Assembly: GCA_963920705.1 (NCBI GenBank)
Contig: OY987232.1
Coordinates: 8,434,200-8,498,199 of the forward strand
Length of the DNA stretch: 64,000 nucleotides
Direction of reading: 5' to 3'
Source of the DNA: Odiellus spinosus
Taxonomy: Eukaryota > Arthropoda > Arachnida > Opiliones > Phalangiidae
Shown: positions 11,340 through 23,890 of the stretch, piece after piece
How the letters are laid out: every line of letters starts with the position of its first letter
Numbering within the stretch: position 1 is the stretch's first letter
Translations under genes and position numbers: made by a program
The notes under the pieces: generated by a model
The model's input: the letters and a program-made list of their open reading frames with translations, nothing else
The model's database searches: none
Told to the model about the DNA's origin: nothing

Positions 11340-12550
11340 CGAAAGTGTAGCTGTAGAAAAGGGTTTAAGGGTCAATGTTGTTGTATTAAAGCCAAATTAC
11401 AGTGCAAAACTGTACCAATTTGATATTTCATATCCTCTCTATTCATATGTAAACGTTAGAACGATTGCCTGAGTTTCATTTTCTTAAAGTATATTTGTGA
11501 TTTAAAAGCTCAGTACGTCGCTCAACCTTTTTGATTTCTACATAGCTAAGTAACACACTAATCATTTTTCAGATTTGCGTACGATGATTTTCTGCTTAAT
11601 ATCAAAGAAGTTAGAATTTTAAAGCCCTGTTCGCGTGATCCAACTTTATTACCCAGTAAAATATTTATCCGACCAGGAACTTTCTATAGATCGACAGTTC
11701 CTAATCCGACTATTGTTGATTCAACAAAAATGTTGGGCGAATAGGGCTCTCAGACATTGTTATTAGCGCTTAAACCAAATGCTTCGAGGAGGAAACAATT
11801 TTACAGGCGCTCGTAAGAAAAACACGGGTAATCTAACGCCTGGCTTTTCCTGGAACGTCGGTGCGCGACTGTTGGAACGCTTCTACAGGCGTGACGGTTT
11901 TTATAGACCGGAAAAATGGTACATAATAGTTCATATTCAAAATTCTATGATATAAAAATGTGTGGAATTTTCAGTTAAAGGGAGAGTGAAAAAAAAATCG
12001 GATATTTTTATCGCTTGTACTACTTTACGTAATTAAACCTGAATTGTTAAAAATATTTCGATTTTGGCATTCAAATAATGAAAAGCTTTGGCTTAAAGAA
12101 GACGACTCGATTCGGGTTTAAATATCTTATAAATTGGTCAAAAACGGTCTAAATTGGAAAATACCTTCTGAATTGGACAAAGATAGACGAAATGAAAAAA
12201 ACCGTCACTCGACAAAAGTCAGGGAATTTGAAAATCAGCCAAAAAGTCAGGGAATTTTTATATATTATAAAAAGGTAATTTGAAGATCTTTTAAGAAGCC
12301 ACGAAATTAAAATCATTATCTGCGGAAAATATTTGAAGGCGTCCGTTGCTTAGAACAAAGATGAGCGGAACGAACGGAATAAAAAGGTTTAAAATATAAC
12401 CTAAAGGATTACCTCGTCATTGAAAATATTTTTTTAGTCAATATAAAAGGTTAAAAATTAGGTAGTTTTGGCTGAAACGGTTACTGAAAATAGTTGGAAA
12501 AAGTGAGGGAAAACCTGGAATAGTCAAGGAATTTGAGTCTAGGCTATATA
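11340..12550. other. No gene seen; AT-rich spacer
   Basis: No exon or transposon end was recognised except a short repeat at about 12215-12330. That block, with two copies of AAGTCAGGGAATTT, recurs at 63268-63355. Confidence 0.45.
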
Positions 12551-13163
12551 GTACAGTGCAAATGTAATTTAACTCGGACAAAATTAGAGACGAGCAACTC
12601 TCAACGGAAATGACATCTATCCATGGTGCTTTTGAAGGAAAAAAAGTTGCCTATTGAAGGGGGGTGGAACTTCCCCAAAAATGGCCACCATCTTGAAATT
12701 TTTAGTTTTTGCAATTTTCGGGAAAACCGTTAGATTAAGCCATATGAAAGTGAGAAGAAATTTGATTCTACGTGTTATTACGCATTTATTAAAGCAAACC
12801 ACATCCAAATATTCAAATTAGATAAAATATTACGCTCAAAAAAACCATGAATGGGGGTGGAAATTATGCAATAGTTTGGTCCCGATATATTGTAATCAGC
12901 TTCCCTCTCCAGAAAACATACCTAAGCAAGTATGCAAAGCCACTGTACAAAAGCATGCTCATGTAGAAAATACGGGATGTTATGTTCTGCTATGTGCGGA
13001 GAGTGTAATCTAATATCTGGCCTTAACTCCTGCCGCGAAGTTAATGATACTGATGAAGGAGATATCGACTAATGTAAACTAATAAAAATTGAAGAGAGAG
13101 AAAAAACATTTTTTATCATTGCTAACCAATTTTCTGAAACAAAACTGAAATATGTTTTTCTTA

Positions 13164-14118
13164 AGGGCCTTTCACACCAGCCAATTTTTAGCTCCAACTA
13201 GTTGTGGCAACTCAAATTGCCCCAACTAGTTGCTCCGTGTGAATAGAAATTGGTGGAGTTGGCAAAATTAAAATTGTCCTGAAAAAATTGGGTTGCTGAC
13301 CCAATTTCATGGCAACTTGTCGCGCCAACTTTAAGAGTTTGGCCAATCAGAGACCTCTCCGTCACGTGATAGGAATTAGTTTACGGTCATAAAAATAATC
13401 CCGGTCTTCTGGCATAGATTGAGCTGGTTGGTGGACATATCGTTTGAATTTTTCTCTATTCTGGAATCGATTGACAATAAATTCGAAAACTAATTCTAAA
13501 TTGAAGGTACGTTAATACATAAAGCCCCGTTTTCATGGTCGCGTGTACGCTAAAACTAGCATGGAGAAAATGCTAGCGTATTTTTGCGCTCGTAATTTAG
13601 AGCTTGAAGCTATGGCGTGCGCGTGAAATATCTGTTTCGCTTAGATATTCGCGTGTTACGTGTAAAAATTTAGCTTACAAGCGACCATGAAAATGAGGCT
13701 TTAAAGTGTGAAATTAAACTCCTATTTATCCTCAAGTGCAATTAAATAAACGATAACTGTGTAGCGAAACCCAGAGTCTGACCTCTCTTGAGTCACTCTA
13801 GTTCTTCACTCGATCTCTGCTAGGTGGCGCCCGCGCATAACTTTTAAAAATAAGCCGCAAAAATTCGGCCGCGATTATTTAAAAAGTACCAAAAAAAAAA
13901 GAAAAAAAAGGACAGGGAGTGGCGAAAATTATGACATCAGATTAACCCTTAATGATTGGCTGTTCATAAATATTGAAGGAAAATGTTTATAAATTTTTTT
14001 AAGTGTGTGAACGGTGGAGTTGGACCAACTAATTGCTCCGATTAGTTGGACCAACTAATTGCTCCGATTAGTTGTACCAACTAGTTGGAGCTAAAAATTG
14101 GCTGGTGTGAAAGGCCCT
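13164..14118. mobile_element. PIF/Harbinger-like MITE, 955 bp
   Basis: The terminal inverted repeats are perfect over 41 bp and start AGGGCCTTTCACACCAGCCA. They are flanked by the 3-bp duplication TTA (13161-13163 and 14119-14121), the TWA-type target typical of PIF/Harbinger. The subterminal region is rich in CCAACTAGTTG/ATTGCTCCG units. No transposase is present. It is inserted inside the mariner-type foldback. Confidence 0.8.
13520..13703. mobile_element. Innermost small MITE, 184 bp
   Basis: Inverted repeats of 23 bp (TAAAGCCCCGTTTTCATGGT at the left, two mismatches at the right) enclose a GC-richer centre with GCTAGC and CGCGTG repeats. It lies inside the Harbinger-like element, making three nested layers. 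Confidence 0.65.
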
Positions 14119-14551
14119 TTAGTTAGGGAAAAATAACGAAATTTGGAATTAACGATGTGGTTTTTTGAGCGTTATATTTGATCTAATTTGAATATTTGGA
14201 TATGGTCTGCTTTATTAAATGCGTAATAACACGTAGAATCAAATTGCTTTTCGCTTTAATATGGCTAAATCTAACGGTTTTTCGGAAAATTGCAAAAAAA
14301 CTAAAAATTTCAAGATGGCAGCCATTTTTGGGGAAGTTCCACCCCCCCTACAATAGGCAACTATTTTTTCCTTCGTCAGTAGAGGACTGCAAAGGCTTTG
14401 GGAGAGCTCCACTCCCTCAGAAAGCCAAGGGACTCCCTCATTTTTGGGTGGAGTTGGAGTTAGGTTAAATAAAAAAATTGGCTTTGGGTGGCTTTGGGAA
14501 TATTGTCTCTGAAATGAACGGGAGTCGGGAGGAAGTGGGAATTTTATTATA

Positions 14552-15094
14552 TTTAATTCTTAGTGGAATGCCAAGTTCCTTTTATGGCTTGTTGTAGCAG
14601 GGCCACATACATAGGCGCTACATTGTCACCTATAGGGATATCTCCAAAATCGAATTTCTTGGAATTATTATCTACTTTATCTTATTGATAAACTTTCGAA
14701 TTAAATTGTGTTGATCAGCAGTAAGACGGTAGATATGGAGTTCGGAAACTGATGTAGGAATGAATTTATGATGGCTTCGAGTTCCAACCACAATTGTAAC
14801 CACAGTTAAAACACAAATATTAACTGACAAAAAGATTCATTACTGTGGTTGTAACTCGAAGAAATCATAAATTCTTTCCTACATCAATTTCCGAACTCCA
14901 TGTACCGTCTTTTTACTGATCAACTTAGTTCGAGTTTACCAATCAGATAAAGTGGATAAAAATTCTGAGAAATTTGATTTTGGAGGTATCCCTATATAGG
15001 TGACAATGTAGCGCCGATTTATGACAAAGAATGGTATGAGGCCCTGCTACAACAAGCCATAAAAGAAGAACTTGGCATTCTACTAAGATTTAAG
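14552..15094. mobile_element. Long foldback, about 250-bp arms
   Basis: The left arm (14552-14800) and right arm (14840-15094) are reverse complements with scattered differences. Landmarks are GGAATGCCAAGTTC, GGCTTGTTGTAGCAGGGCC, ACATTGTCACCTATAGGGAT and GAGTTCGGAAA. The centre near 14820 is short, so the single strand would fold into one long hairpin. Confidence 0.75.
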
Positions 15095-15694
15095 AAATGT
15101 GATATAGTTAACTGCGAAATAGCATGGCCGTCAAGAGAAGACGGATGTTTCGTACCATAAACTGCATTTTAGACATTTTTACTGCCATGAGTTAATCTAT
15201 GAAAAAATATTGTACTAGAGGCTCAAAATAATAAAAAAAATTGCTAATATTTCTTAAGATAACACTGAAACACTATTAAGAAAAAATCTATCAGTCATTA
15301 GAATCATCAGCACCATGGATAGATGTCATTTCCGTTGAGAGTTGCTTGTCTCTAATTTTGTCCGATCTTTTTACTTTTTTATTTTAAATGCACTGTACTA
15401 ATAATCTATTTGCTCGCACGAGGACAGCTTTTAATTTACTGCCAAAATATAATCCGGTTCTTAGTAGCGCAATTGATAAAAGAAATTAATTGATTATTCT
15501 TTCTCGTATCCCTTTAAAAACGATGTTATTTTCCTAAAGCTGAGATTATGGGCCACGCAAAATATAGATAAGGGCAAAATATGCGCGATACCCTAGCTTT
15601 ACGCGCCTCCCCGTTTCCCATCCATAAGGATAAGTAGGTAAAATAACAAAGAACAGAAGAGGATGGCGGGAAATGGTCCATATTATTACTATAC

Positions 15695-15862
15695 CTTAGC
15701 GTTTTCGATTAAAATTTTTGCTTCGTTGACGCTGATATCCGCGGGAAAAGCGACCGTCAGCCCTTTGTTCTCCCGGGTGGAAATATATTCGTTTCTTCCA
15801 TTGAGTGTAGGCTGATGATTCAAAAGCGAGGCACCGGTAATTCTTGATAGACAGATTACCAT
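15695..15862 (-). CDS. Candidate first coding exon, unrecognised protein
   Basis: An ATG at 15862 opens 56 codons in phase to a GTATAG donor after 15695. The codons read like real protein: RENKGLTVAFPADISVNEAK near the end, with a short hydrophobic start (MVICLSRITGASLL) that could be part of a signal peptide. The rest of the gene would lie to the left. I found no partner exon between here and the inverted-repeat elements, so the gene could be interrupted or have a long intron. Family unknown. Confidence 0.35.
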
Positions 15863-16375
15863 GATTAAACACTGTTGAAAAATGACATATCGTCTAATCG
15901 ACGCCCCCCTTCGATTGAACAGAAATTAACGCGCTACTAATCTACAAGACGAACCGTTAACTCGTCTTAAAACTGTAAAAATTGGTGATTCCTAGAAAAT
16001 ATTATCAGTTAAAACTGTATTCCTCCTGTTACTCGCGCGCAGTCTAACGTCGCTATTTGTAAGATAACGGAATTCGATAATGTCATCGCCATTGAAAATA
16101 GATAACCGTTCTATTTTGCTCGTTGGCGGATATTCCGCCGAGTACCGATATGGTTCATTTTTGGAGCGAAATTGCCGCTTTTTGTTTCGCATCCCGTCTA
16201 TGACTACACGATCATGTTCCCAGAAACATTTCCAAGAACAACACGTTTCAAAAGCCGGAGCGTCCAGTGAACTTAGTGACCTGACCAGGAGACGATGTAT
16301 ACGTCAGAAAATAGCGAGCAAACTTCTGATACTGAATCCAAAGATGGAATTTAGAACTGAATATAATACTTAAGG

Positions 16376-16800
16376 CTCTTCTTCCCTTAAAACGAGGTTT
16401 TTGTGCTTTGGTTATATCAACTTTTTATACAGTTTATTACAGTTAGTAATACCAGGCTTTCAAATTTTATAGAAAAATGTCTGCTTAATGTATTGGTGCT
16501 AGATTTTTTCTTATGACATATCGGGATCATTAGTTATAATTATCCAAAATCAATAAAGATTTGGCCTTATATGACTCCCTTTCATCCTACCGTTTTGTAG
16601 AACTAGCAAACCGATTGGGCCGCGAAATGTGGCATTTTGTGCAAAACATTTGTACGTATGATTTTAGTACTTTTTGATTCTTTTATCTTTATTATTTTTA
16701 AAAGATATTTATGTTTAAAGTCAAAATTTCACTTTTGTGAAAAAATGAAGTTTAAGTTATCGACCTGTAATTTAATTTCTAAATACCGTATCTGGTAATA
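16376..16800. repeat. Segmental duplication, copy 1
   Basis: Matches 18074-18475 in direct orientation over about 0.4 kb with modest divergence. It begins TCTTCTTCCCTTAAAACG and includes AATAAAGATTTGGCCTTA and AACTAGCAAACCGATTGGGC. The AATAAA suggests it could be a 3' untranslated region. The short open frame just upstream (to 16373) is not convincingly coding. Confidence 0.7.
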
Positions 16801-17185
16801 TTTTACTAATCACTCGAACTAGCTCATCCCTCCAACTATAGTTAATCCCTTGTCAAACCCTTCCCTTTTGCTATGTTTTAGGAGAGGTTAATAAATAAAT
16901 TGAACTATCCCATCCTTTCAAATAGTTAAGCCCAGCCCCTTGTAATATTTTTGGTATATGGTTAGATTATGTGTGTTAAAAACTAGAACTAGCCCATCCC
17001 TCTAACTAGTTAATCCCTAGGGCTTACCCTTTCCTCTCGTAAGTCGTAATATTTTAATGTCTTAGGTTAGTTAACCACTCGAACTAGCCCGTCCCTCTTG
17101 CAATATTTTTTGTAATATTATTTTAATTAGTCCCTTGAACTACACAATCGCTACAAAAAACCCATCCATCAGCAATTTACGTACA
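16795..17185. repeat. Minisatellite: TAGCCCATCCCTCC family, locus 2
   Basis: About five imperfect units sharing order and motifs (AACTAGCCCATCCCTC, AACTAGTTAATCCCT, CTTGTAATATTTT) with the array at 3340-3745, 13 kb away. Confidence 0.6.
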
Positions 17186-18073
17186 TTCATATGTGTATAT
17201 AGGATGACTCTTTAAAGATTCTATAAACCTATTTTATGTATTTTTTTGTAAACATTTTAATCGTAATAATTTTTGTCTTTCTAATTTCTTAGACTGTGTT
17301 ACAAATTTCTTTCACTGGTAATTTAAGTAATTTAAATTTGTGTCCCTTCGGAGGATTGAATTATTTGCCTCTATATGAAAAACAAATATATAGCAAAACA
17401 AGTTTTTGTATGTAAAAGTATTTCCCTCAAAGACTTCTGAGGATCGTGCGATTTTTCAAGGCCAGTACCTAGGGCCAGTGAGTTTGAGATAGATTAAAGG
17501 GATAATACCACCATCTGGTTAGCATTTTTATTGAAACGAAAACCTTTCCATTGCGCACATGTTTACATCACGCACGCCAATATATATTTTTTGTTTGTTT
17601 TTACTTCATAGAATGACTAAAGCCTAATTAGATACTTTTAGCAAAAAGTGAGTAGTTGCCCTTTAATATGAAATTTATACGAAACATTTATTAAATTAGA
17701 AGCCATTAAAACCCGAGACGTATTATTATACATATATCTCCGTCTAAACCTCGATTGTTTAGAGTAGTTTCAAAACTTGTTAGCAATCAGAAAGTTTTAT
17801 GCAATCTCGTTTGAAAGCCATTCTTAAATTCTCACGAAATATGGAACTACGAATTTTCGGATTTCTAATTGATTATCTGGCTCTCTTATGGAGCTACGTA
17901 AAGATTATCATCGAGAATTATAAAATAAACGACTCATTGGTGTCTGTACCCACTTTCGGAAAACGTTACGCGTCTTTTTGGCAAATAGCGATGGCTGGCA
18001 ATGGTGACAAATATCACTCGATTAATGTTCGTAAGTACCACTCGTATGATCTTGCTTGGAATCTAATAATAAG

Positions 18074-18475
18074 TCTCTTCTTCCCTTAAAACGACGTTTT
18101 TGCGCTTTGGTTATATCAGCTTTTTATGCAGTTTATTACAGTTAGAAATACCAGGCTTTCAAATATTATAGAAACATGTCTGCTTCATGTGTAGGTGCTA
18201 GATTTTTTTCTCATGAAATATCTGGATCATTATTTATAATTATTCAAAGTCAATAAAGATTTGGCCTTACATGACTTCCTTTCATCCTACCATTTTGTAG
18301 AACTAGCAAACCGATTGGGCTACGAAATGTGGCATTTTGTTCAAAACATGTGTACGTGTGATTTCTTTTTTTATCTTTATTATTTTAAAGATATTTAGAT
18401 TTAAAATCAAAATTTAACTTTTGTGAAAAATTGAAGTTCAACTAATTTCATTTCTAAATACCGTATCATCGTAAA
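18074..18475. repeat. Segmental duplication, copy 2
   Basis: Direct copy of 16376-16800, 1.7 kb downstream. The open frame that ends at its left edge (17799-18089) is not shared with copy 1, so only the presumed 3' segment was duplicated. Confidence 0.7.
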
Positions 18476-18479
18476 AATA

Positions 18480-20416
18480 ATCTCAAATCATAGATCGAAA
18501 TTACACCTTTTTTTTTGAGATGTTAATGGAAAATTACGCTTGATTAATTTTAAATAACCGTAGGATGAAAGACACCCTTCTGATTTCTCCATTGAGTTAA
18601 CCCAGAGTCCTAGTTCCGAATGAATACCGCCAGGGGTAGACGGTGTTTCCAAAACGGAGAAAATGTTTTTCTCCCGCTTAGAAAGGGGAACTCTGACCCT
18701 TTCTTTACAATAGATAAGACCCATTTGTGTGGCGTGCGTTTCGACCGTCAGGTGTTTTCTTCTTCTCGATATCCCAACAAAAAAAGGGATCCCCTGTTCG
18801 ATGTAGAACGCCATCTAGTGTTTTAAATCGGTAACTTTCGGCGGAAAAGCAGCCTTAATTGTTCGCGATTAAAAAATACAGATTGTAAATTCAGATAGTA
18901 TAGTTAAATGGACATGCCTTAGCCGAAGATAACCGTTTCAAGATTTATCTATTATCAACAATTAATATTAATCAAAAGTTAAACATTGGATAGCAAAATT
19001 CGGATTTCTTAGAATTAGCGTAAACTACAGCGAACGATACTAAGCGCCGCAAGGTCCGGGGAAAACTTATCCCCGAACCAAAGCTGTATATTATCTCGAC
19101 ACAGCTTCTGGTCGATTTTACCCCTCGTTCCTTGTAGCTCCGAAAACGTGAAGGTTACAAACACAAATCATACATACGAGGTGACCAGCTTATCCCAAAT
19201 CCATGACCCTACGATAATTAGGAGTATTGATTTGACTTGTCTGAAGAAAGCGAAAACTTTCGTCTTCTTCTCCTCCTTCTTCTCCTAGACAATTTTACAC
19301 GGACCGCTCTAGAGCAAAATCTATTAGTTGTATTATGGTGAGATTTCCTACACATATTGGTATGGTCTTCTAGTTGTGTCATACATAAACCGCAATGTGC
19401 TAAGAACAATACTCTTTGAGTAGTTGACCGAAGAGTTGACCCCCACCCTGGGATTTGCCGTTTTGTCGGTCATGCCGAGTTCAACTTGATATAATGTAAT
19501 TAACAAATATATATTTTATTAGTTTGTCTTTGAATAACGAGTGACCATCTACCCTAGAGTCTATCTAGTCAGGGTGTTAGCTTACAAAATATATAGAATG
19601 TTCAGAATAACCTCTTAGAGTGCGGACAAAAATCGAAATTCGGTTAAATTCGAGTTTTTGAAATTCTCTTATTTCTCGGATGTATGTACATTGCTGGAAT
19701 AAATAAAACCTTTGGGAACGAGCTGCACCAAAAGATAGAATGAATCGTTTTGCCAACATACTCGTGGGCTGACCACGATGACCTCTATAAAAAGTTATAC
19801 CTTATACGTAGAAATTCTTCATCTCTAAAATGTTCTATATAAGAATAACTCTCACAAGGTATTTATGGACTTGTATACAGAAGGGAAAACAAGTTGGAAA
19901 CCTAAAATGAAACGTCCCCGACGACGTTAAACTAACCTAACCCTATACTTTAAAAAAAAAGATGAATAGAAAGATGGGAGTATGTAGAGTGTTAGGATGA
20001 GTAGGTAGACTACGGTGCTTTTGACTCATAGTTTTATATTTCACAATTATGTTACAGCGTTTAAATATTTTCTAATTACAATCAGTATCCCAAATTTCCA
20101 TGATATTGTGTCAGGTCGTAAGATGAGTAACAGACTCAAAATGATACCTTTGTTTAAAAGTATATAAGTGGAATACAAATTCTAGCATTATAAATATTTT
20201 TGTATCATTAGGCTGCACTGCGCGATTATCTTTCGTTAATCCTCTGATTTGATAAAAACGAATGATTCATTCTGGGGTGGCACGGAAGAGAAGAAAACCA
20301 AACGACAGAGATTCTCCATCAAGTTACTCTTGGACAAACCCGAGATATTCTAGACTGCAAGTTCCATTAGCCCTTCCTCGGTAGATGATTGGCAAACATT
20401 TCCGGTAATATCTTCG
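18480..20416. other. No gene seen
   Basis: AT-rich sequence with scattered short open frames in both strands that overlap one another and lack splice context. At 19260-19285 a CTTCTTCTCC run makes a spurious poly-Arg frame on the minus strand. Confidence 0.45.
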
Positions 20417-20558
20417 TCATAATTTCCTCTTCTGACGTTCTAATAGAGGACCACTGCTGATGTTTTCATCATACGTGTGATCCCAGTCATTGGAAGAATC
20501 CAAGGATAATAGCTTGTCCAAAATCGTTGAAAGCCTGCCAAGACCTTCTTCTGCACTC
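20417..20558 (-). CDS. Candidate terminal coding exon, unrecognised
   Basis: On the minus strand a TTTTATTTTAG acceptor precedes an open frame of 46 codons plus TGA at 20417-20419. The frame begins SAEEGLGRLSTILDKLL, contains DSSNDWDHTYDEN and ends in a basic ERQKRKL. The acceptor, composition and stop suggest a real 3' exon. A possible upstream exon around 20650-20800 has two competing open frames, so I cannot join them. A secreted or neuropeptide-like precursor is possible but is only a guess from the basic end. Confidence 0.3.
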
Positions 20559-20599
20559 CTAAAATAAAAAAGATCTTAAAAAGCCTAAAAAAAGACTAA

Positions 20600-23500
20600 A
20601 TTCCATACCGTTAGTATTTATACTTGAATAGCTCTTATGTATGACTGTAGGCATCTATCATTTCGAGTCTGAAAACACTCGCTGCTTTATGTTCCAATTC
20701 TTTGAGGCTTGGCCGTCTCTTCCTCCTGTTAAATGGAAATAGCAGCCGTGAAGTCGCTCTGTTGACTTCAGATGGTGTTGACAATCTGCGCTGGTTGATC
20801 TATATTGACAAGGTCTTCACGAATTTTAACTGCTCTTCAGTAATCCTAAACCTCCAACATACATATAACTGTTATTTTGCTAAACGATAGTAACATGCAC
20901 AAACATATCGAAGTCCAAAGATATTAGAAGTCAATCACCTCACTGTATATCTCTATAAGGCCAACATCTAATCCAATAAAACCATCTCACTTAAATCTTT
21001 ATAGCTCTCTTACTACCTCGTATTCTTCTCCGCTCTGCTCTGCTCTCTAACGAAGAACTGTACTTAGATGATCCAAACCACATTGAGTTTGTAGCAAGCC
21101 TAAGCTTACACTAATATGCTTAAACTTAAGCGCGTGCTGAAACTGGAGCTGGTATTAAACATCCCAAAATTCTTTAAATTCTTAGACAATTTCTTAAATA
21201 TGATGTAAATTATGATTTATATTGAATTGAAGTTTCAGCTATTTTATTAACTAGGTTAATTTTACCATTTTAATATATTTTAGTATCATGTTTCAATTCA
21301 CTTAAAAATATCACGGCCTAATGCTAATCTGCTTTACTTCCTTAAAGATAGTATATATAGTGTTCGAGAGCCTTAGTATGAAGACTAACGTGAGTAACCT
21401 ATAGTTGGGGGGAATACCTCCCCGTTCAATGTCTAGACGTTTCTCTGTTTGAAAAAGGCTCTCAAGCCGAAAGCTCACGCTGTATTACCGGGAACTTAAA
21501 ACCGAAGTAATAAACGTTTTTACAGAAACCATGTGCCTCCGACTGTAAAAGTGATTCTATATAGTCCTATCTTTGCCCGTTGCCCGTAGAATTTTACGGT
21601 AAATTGGTAAATTATCTCTTTTTCTAACTGATTTTAATCTCCGATTATTACTTCAAACTGACTCCAATTGTTTGAGCAGATATCTAGAGATTAACCTATA
21701 TTCAAACAGATAACTGTCAATTTTGATATAAATTAGGTATGGATCTGTGCGGCTCAATACTTAGAATTTAATGTGTAACTTGTGATAATAAGTTCCTACC
21801 TCTCGGGAGTTCTTTATATTTTATAATATATCATGACAAAATTTCTTTGTCGCGCTATTGTTATTACTTATTTGTCGCGTTAGTATTAATTTGTACGTTA
21901 ATAGTTTTAGTCTAGTCACATTATTATCGCGTCACTATTCCTAGCCTGGAGCTTTAAGGCCACTTGGCCACTGGAGAAAAAAATGACTATTATTTATTGC
22001 GAAATAATGCACCATTCTTGACAAGACTTCTAATTCATATTTAAGCGAGTTTACAAGACTTCTAATTCATATTTAAGCGAGTTTATTTTAAAAAGGCGTT
22101 TCACAATTGGCTGACAGATAAAAACCACGGTTAAGAGACAGATGCTCGCCTCCCGTTGGACAGAAATCCCATTCGGCCGATGTAAAAAAACAATCCAATT
22201 GAGCGGGAATTTAATTCCCCTTCGACCGAATTAATAAAAACCAGTTTCCCAATGAATAGAAATTAAACTTAATTCGCTGGAAGTGTTCCCATTCAACAGA
22301 AAATGTTCCTCGATTAAACGAATCCCATTTGTTTGAAATACGCTTTATTTCGACGCTTAAATAGAGCTCAAGAGCCTTAAAATAGAAAGAGATTTGGTTG
22401 CGCAATGATTTTAGTTAGTATTTCTATATAAATATTTAAACGCTAATGTCTCTAATCAACATTAGGAACAAGTGCTCGGCATAACTAGATAACCTACCCG
22501 GTTTGCGTCCGCTTTCGCAGTTATCATTTGCGCAGTTGTCATATGCGCGGTTTCCCATTTGCGCAGTTTTCCATTTGCCCAATTTGCCATTCGAGCTGTT
22601 TTTCTTTGCGCCGTAGACTGAAGCACACGCGGATTTCGATTAATTGGCACAGTAAAATTGATCCTGCGCCATAAGGTCGTTTTTCAATTGGTCGAATCCC
22701 ATCGACCGATTTCTCATCAACCGTCGAGTATTATTCGACCGTCGTATATCATTCGGTTGAAAAATCCGTACTTCGCCAGGTTTTGGATTCGATCCAATGG
22801 GATTCGAAAGTTTGCTTAAAAATCCCCGATGGAATTTACAAAATTAATTCTCGGGGACGCAAAGACTTTATCTTTGCTAGCGGAAGATCTTGCTAGACTA
22901 GTGGCTAGAAAATGAGCACGACACCCAAAACTTACAGTTTAGAAGAAAAAAATATTCTTAAAATACCGAAAAATAACTTTATAAAGCGAATTGTCGATTT
23001 ACCTTTACATTTCTATTTTGAGGAATATTAAAATCGGGCTAATTTCAAACTGCCACCTAACCTTACCTTACTTATAGTTTAACACGAGGGACAGCCTATT
23101 TCGAGTGATTAACTAACGAAATCTAACCTAACCTGTAAATGTACACTGCGCAAAAGAGAAAAGCGCAAATGAAAACTGCGGAAATGGAAATCTGTGGAAA
23201 TGACAAAACTGCGTAAAAGGAAATGCGCTTGAGGGAACTGCGCAATTGGAACCTTACCACCTAGCCTACCCTACTAACCTCTTCAGAAAAAGCGTAATAA
23301 GCCGGTTTAAGCAAATGTAACTGAGGTTTATTGAATTGAAAAGGCCCTGTAAACCTCGGTTAAAGCTGATTAAACCTACTAATTACGCCTCATCTAAACC
23401 CAAACTAACCTTACCTATCCAAACTTAAGGCAGCCCAAACGTAATAAATAAAGGCCCGTATAGCCGAACCTATGCAACCTAACCTAACCCAGACTAAAAG

Positions 23501-23690
23501 TAATTAATATATTTGCCAAAAACCGAATCTTTGTCGAACGCGGAATTCTGTCCAGTGGGACATTTCGTCCAATTGGCACCGTGTGTCAAATGGGATTCTG
23601 CTCAATGGGATATTTCGTCCAATTGAGATGTTTGTTCATTGGGATTTCTTTCAAATGGGATACGGTTCAATGGGAGTATACCAGACAGCT
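20600..23690. other. No confident gene; degenerate tracts
   Basis: At 22021-22084 a 32-bp unit (ACAAGACTTCTAATTCATAT plus TTAAGCGAGTTT) is duplicated exactly in tandem. At 22480-22600 and 23140-23260 TTTGCGCAGTT-type and ACTGCGCAAATGGAA-type tracts occur in opposite orientations. At 22690-22810 and 23540-23690 are CCAATGGGATT tracts. Around 21350-21560 a TATATATAG box, a leader-like stretch and AATAAA resemble an LTR, but I found no matching end or target duplication. Confidence 0.5.
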
Positions 23691-23890
23691 TATACAAGAA
23701 AAGGTTGCTTTGCACCCTTAAAAAAGCTCTTTATCTGATTCGAATCAAACCCGTGAAGGAACACAAATTAATTGTTAGAGAAAGAGCAATTTAAAATATT
23801 TAAAATTATAGTTAGTAGATTTAGTCTACTACTTCAAAGATTTTATTATTATAATTATATATTTTCCAAAAAACGGATAAAGACGACCTA
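23690..23890 (-). repeat. Dispersed repeat Y, copy 1
   Basis: The reverse complement of this block matches 26825-27030 and 31040-31210. Shared landmarks are AATCAGATAAAGAGC, AATTGCTCTTTCTCTA and AGTAGACTAAAACCA. Copies 1 and 2 point in opposite directions and flank the minisatellite element and its mariner insertion. Confidence 0.65.

Larger units (their letters stand above)
12554..15395. mobile_element. Tc1/mariner-type foldback element with nested insertions
   Basis: The ends read TA-CAGTGCA and TGCACTG-TA, giving a TA target duplication (12552-12553, 15396-15397) as in the Tc1/mariner superfamily. The terminal inverted repeats extend through ACTCTCAACGGAAATGACAT to about 12630 and from 15309. 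A second pair of long arms follows inside (12610-12845 with 14155-14385). Between these sits a Harbinger-like element (13164-14118), and the right side holds a separate foldback (14552-15094). No transposase gene remains. Confidence 0.7.

Noticed and set aside
18488..18826. Two overlapping frames of 108 and 68 codons on opposite strands
   Set aside because: No splice context, no recognisable motif, and they shadow one another.
21350..21560. LTR with TATA box and AATAAA
   Set aside because: No matching second LTR, no TG...CA borders with a duplication, no primer-binding site.
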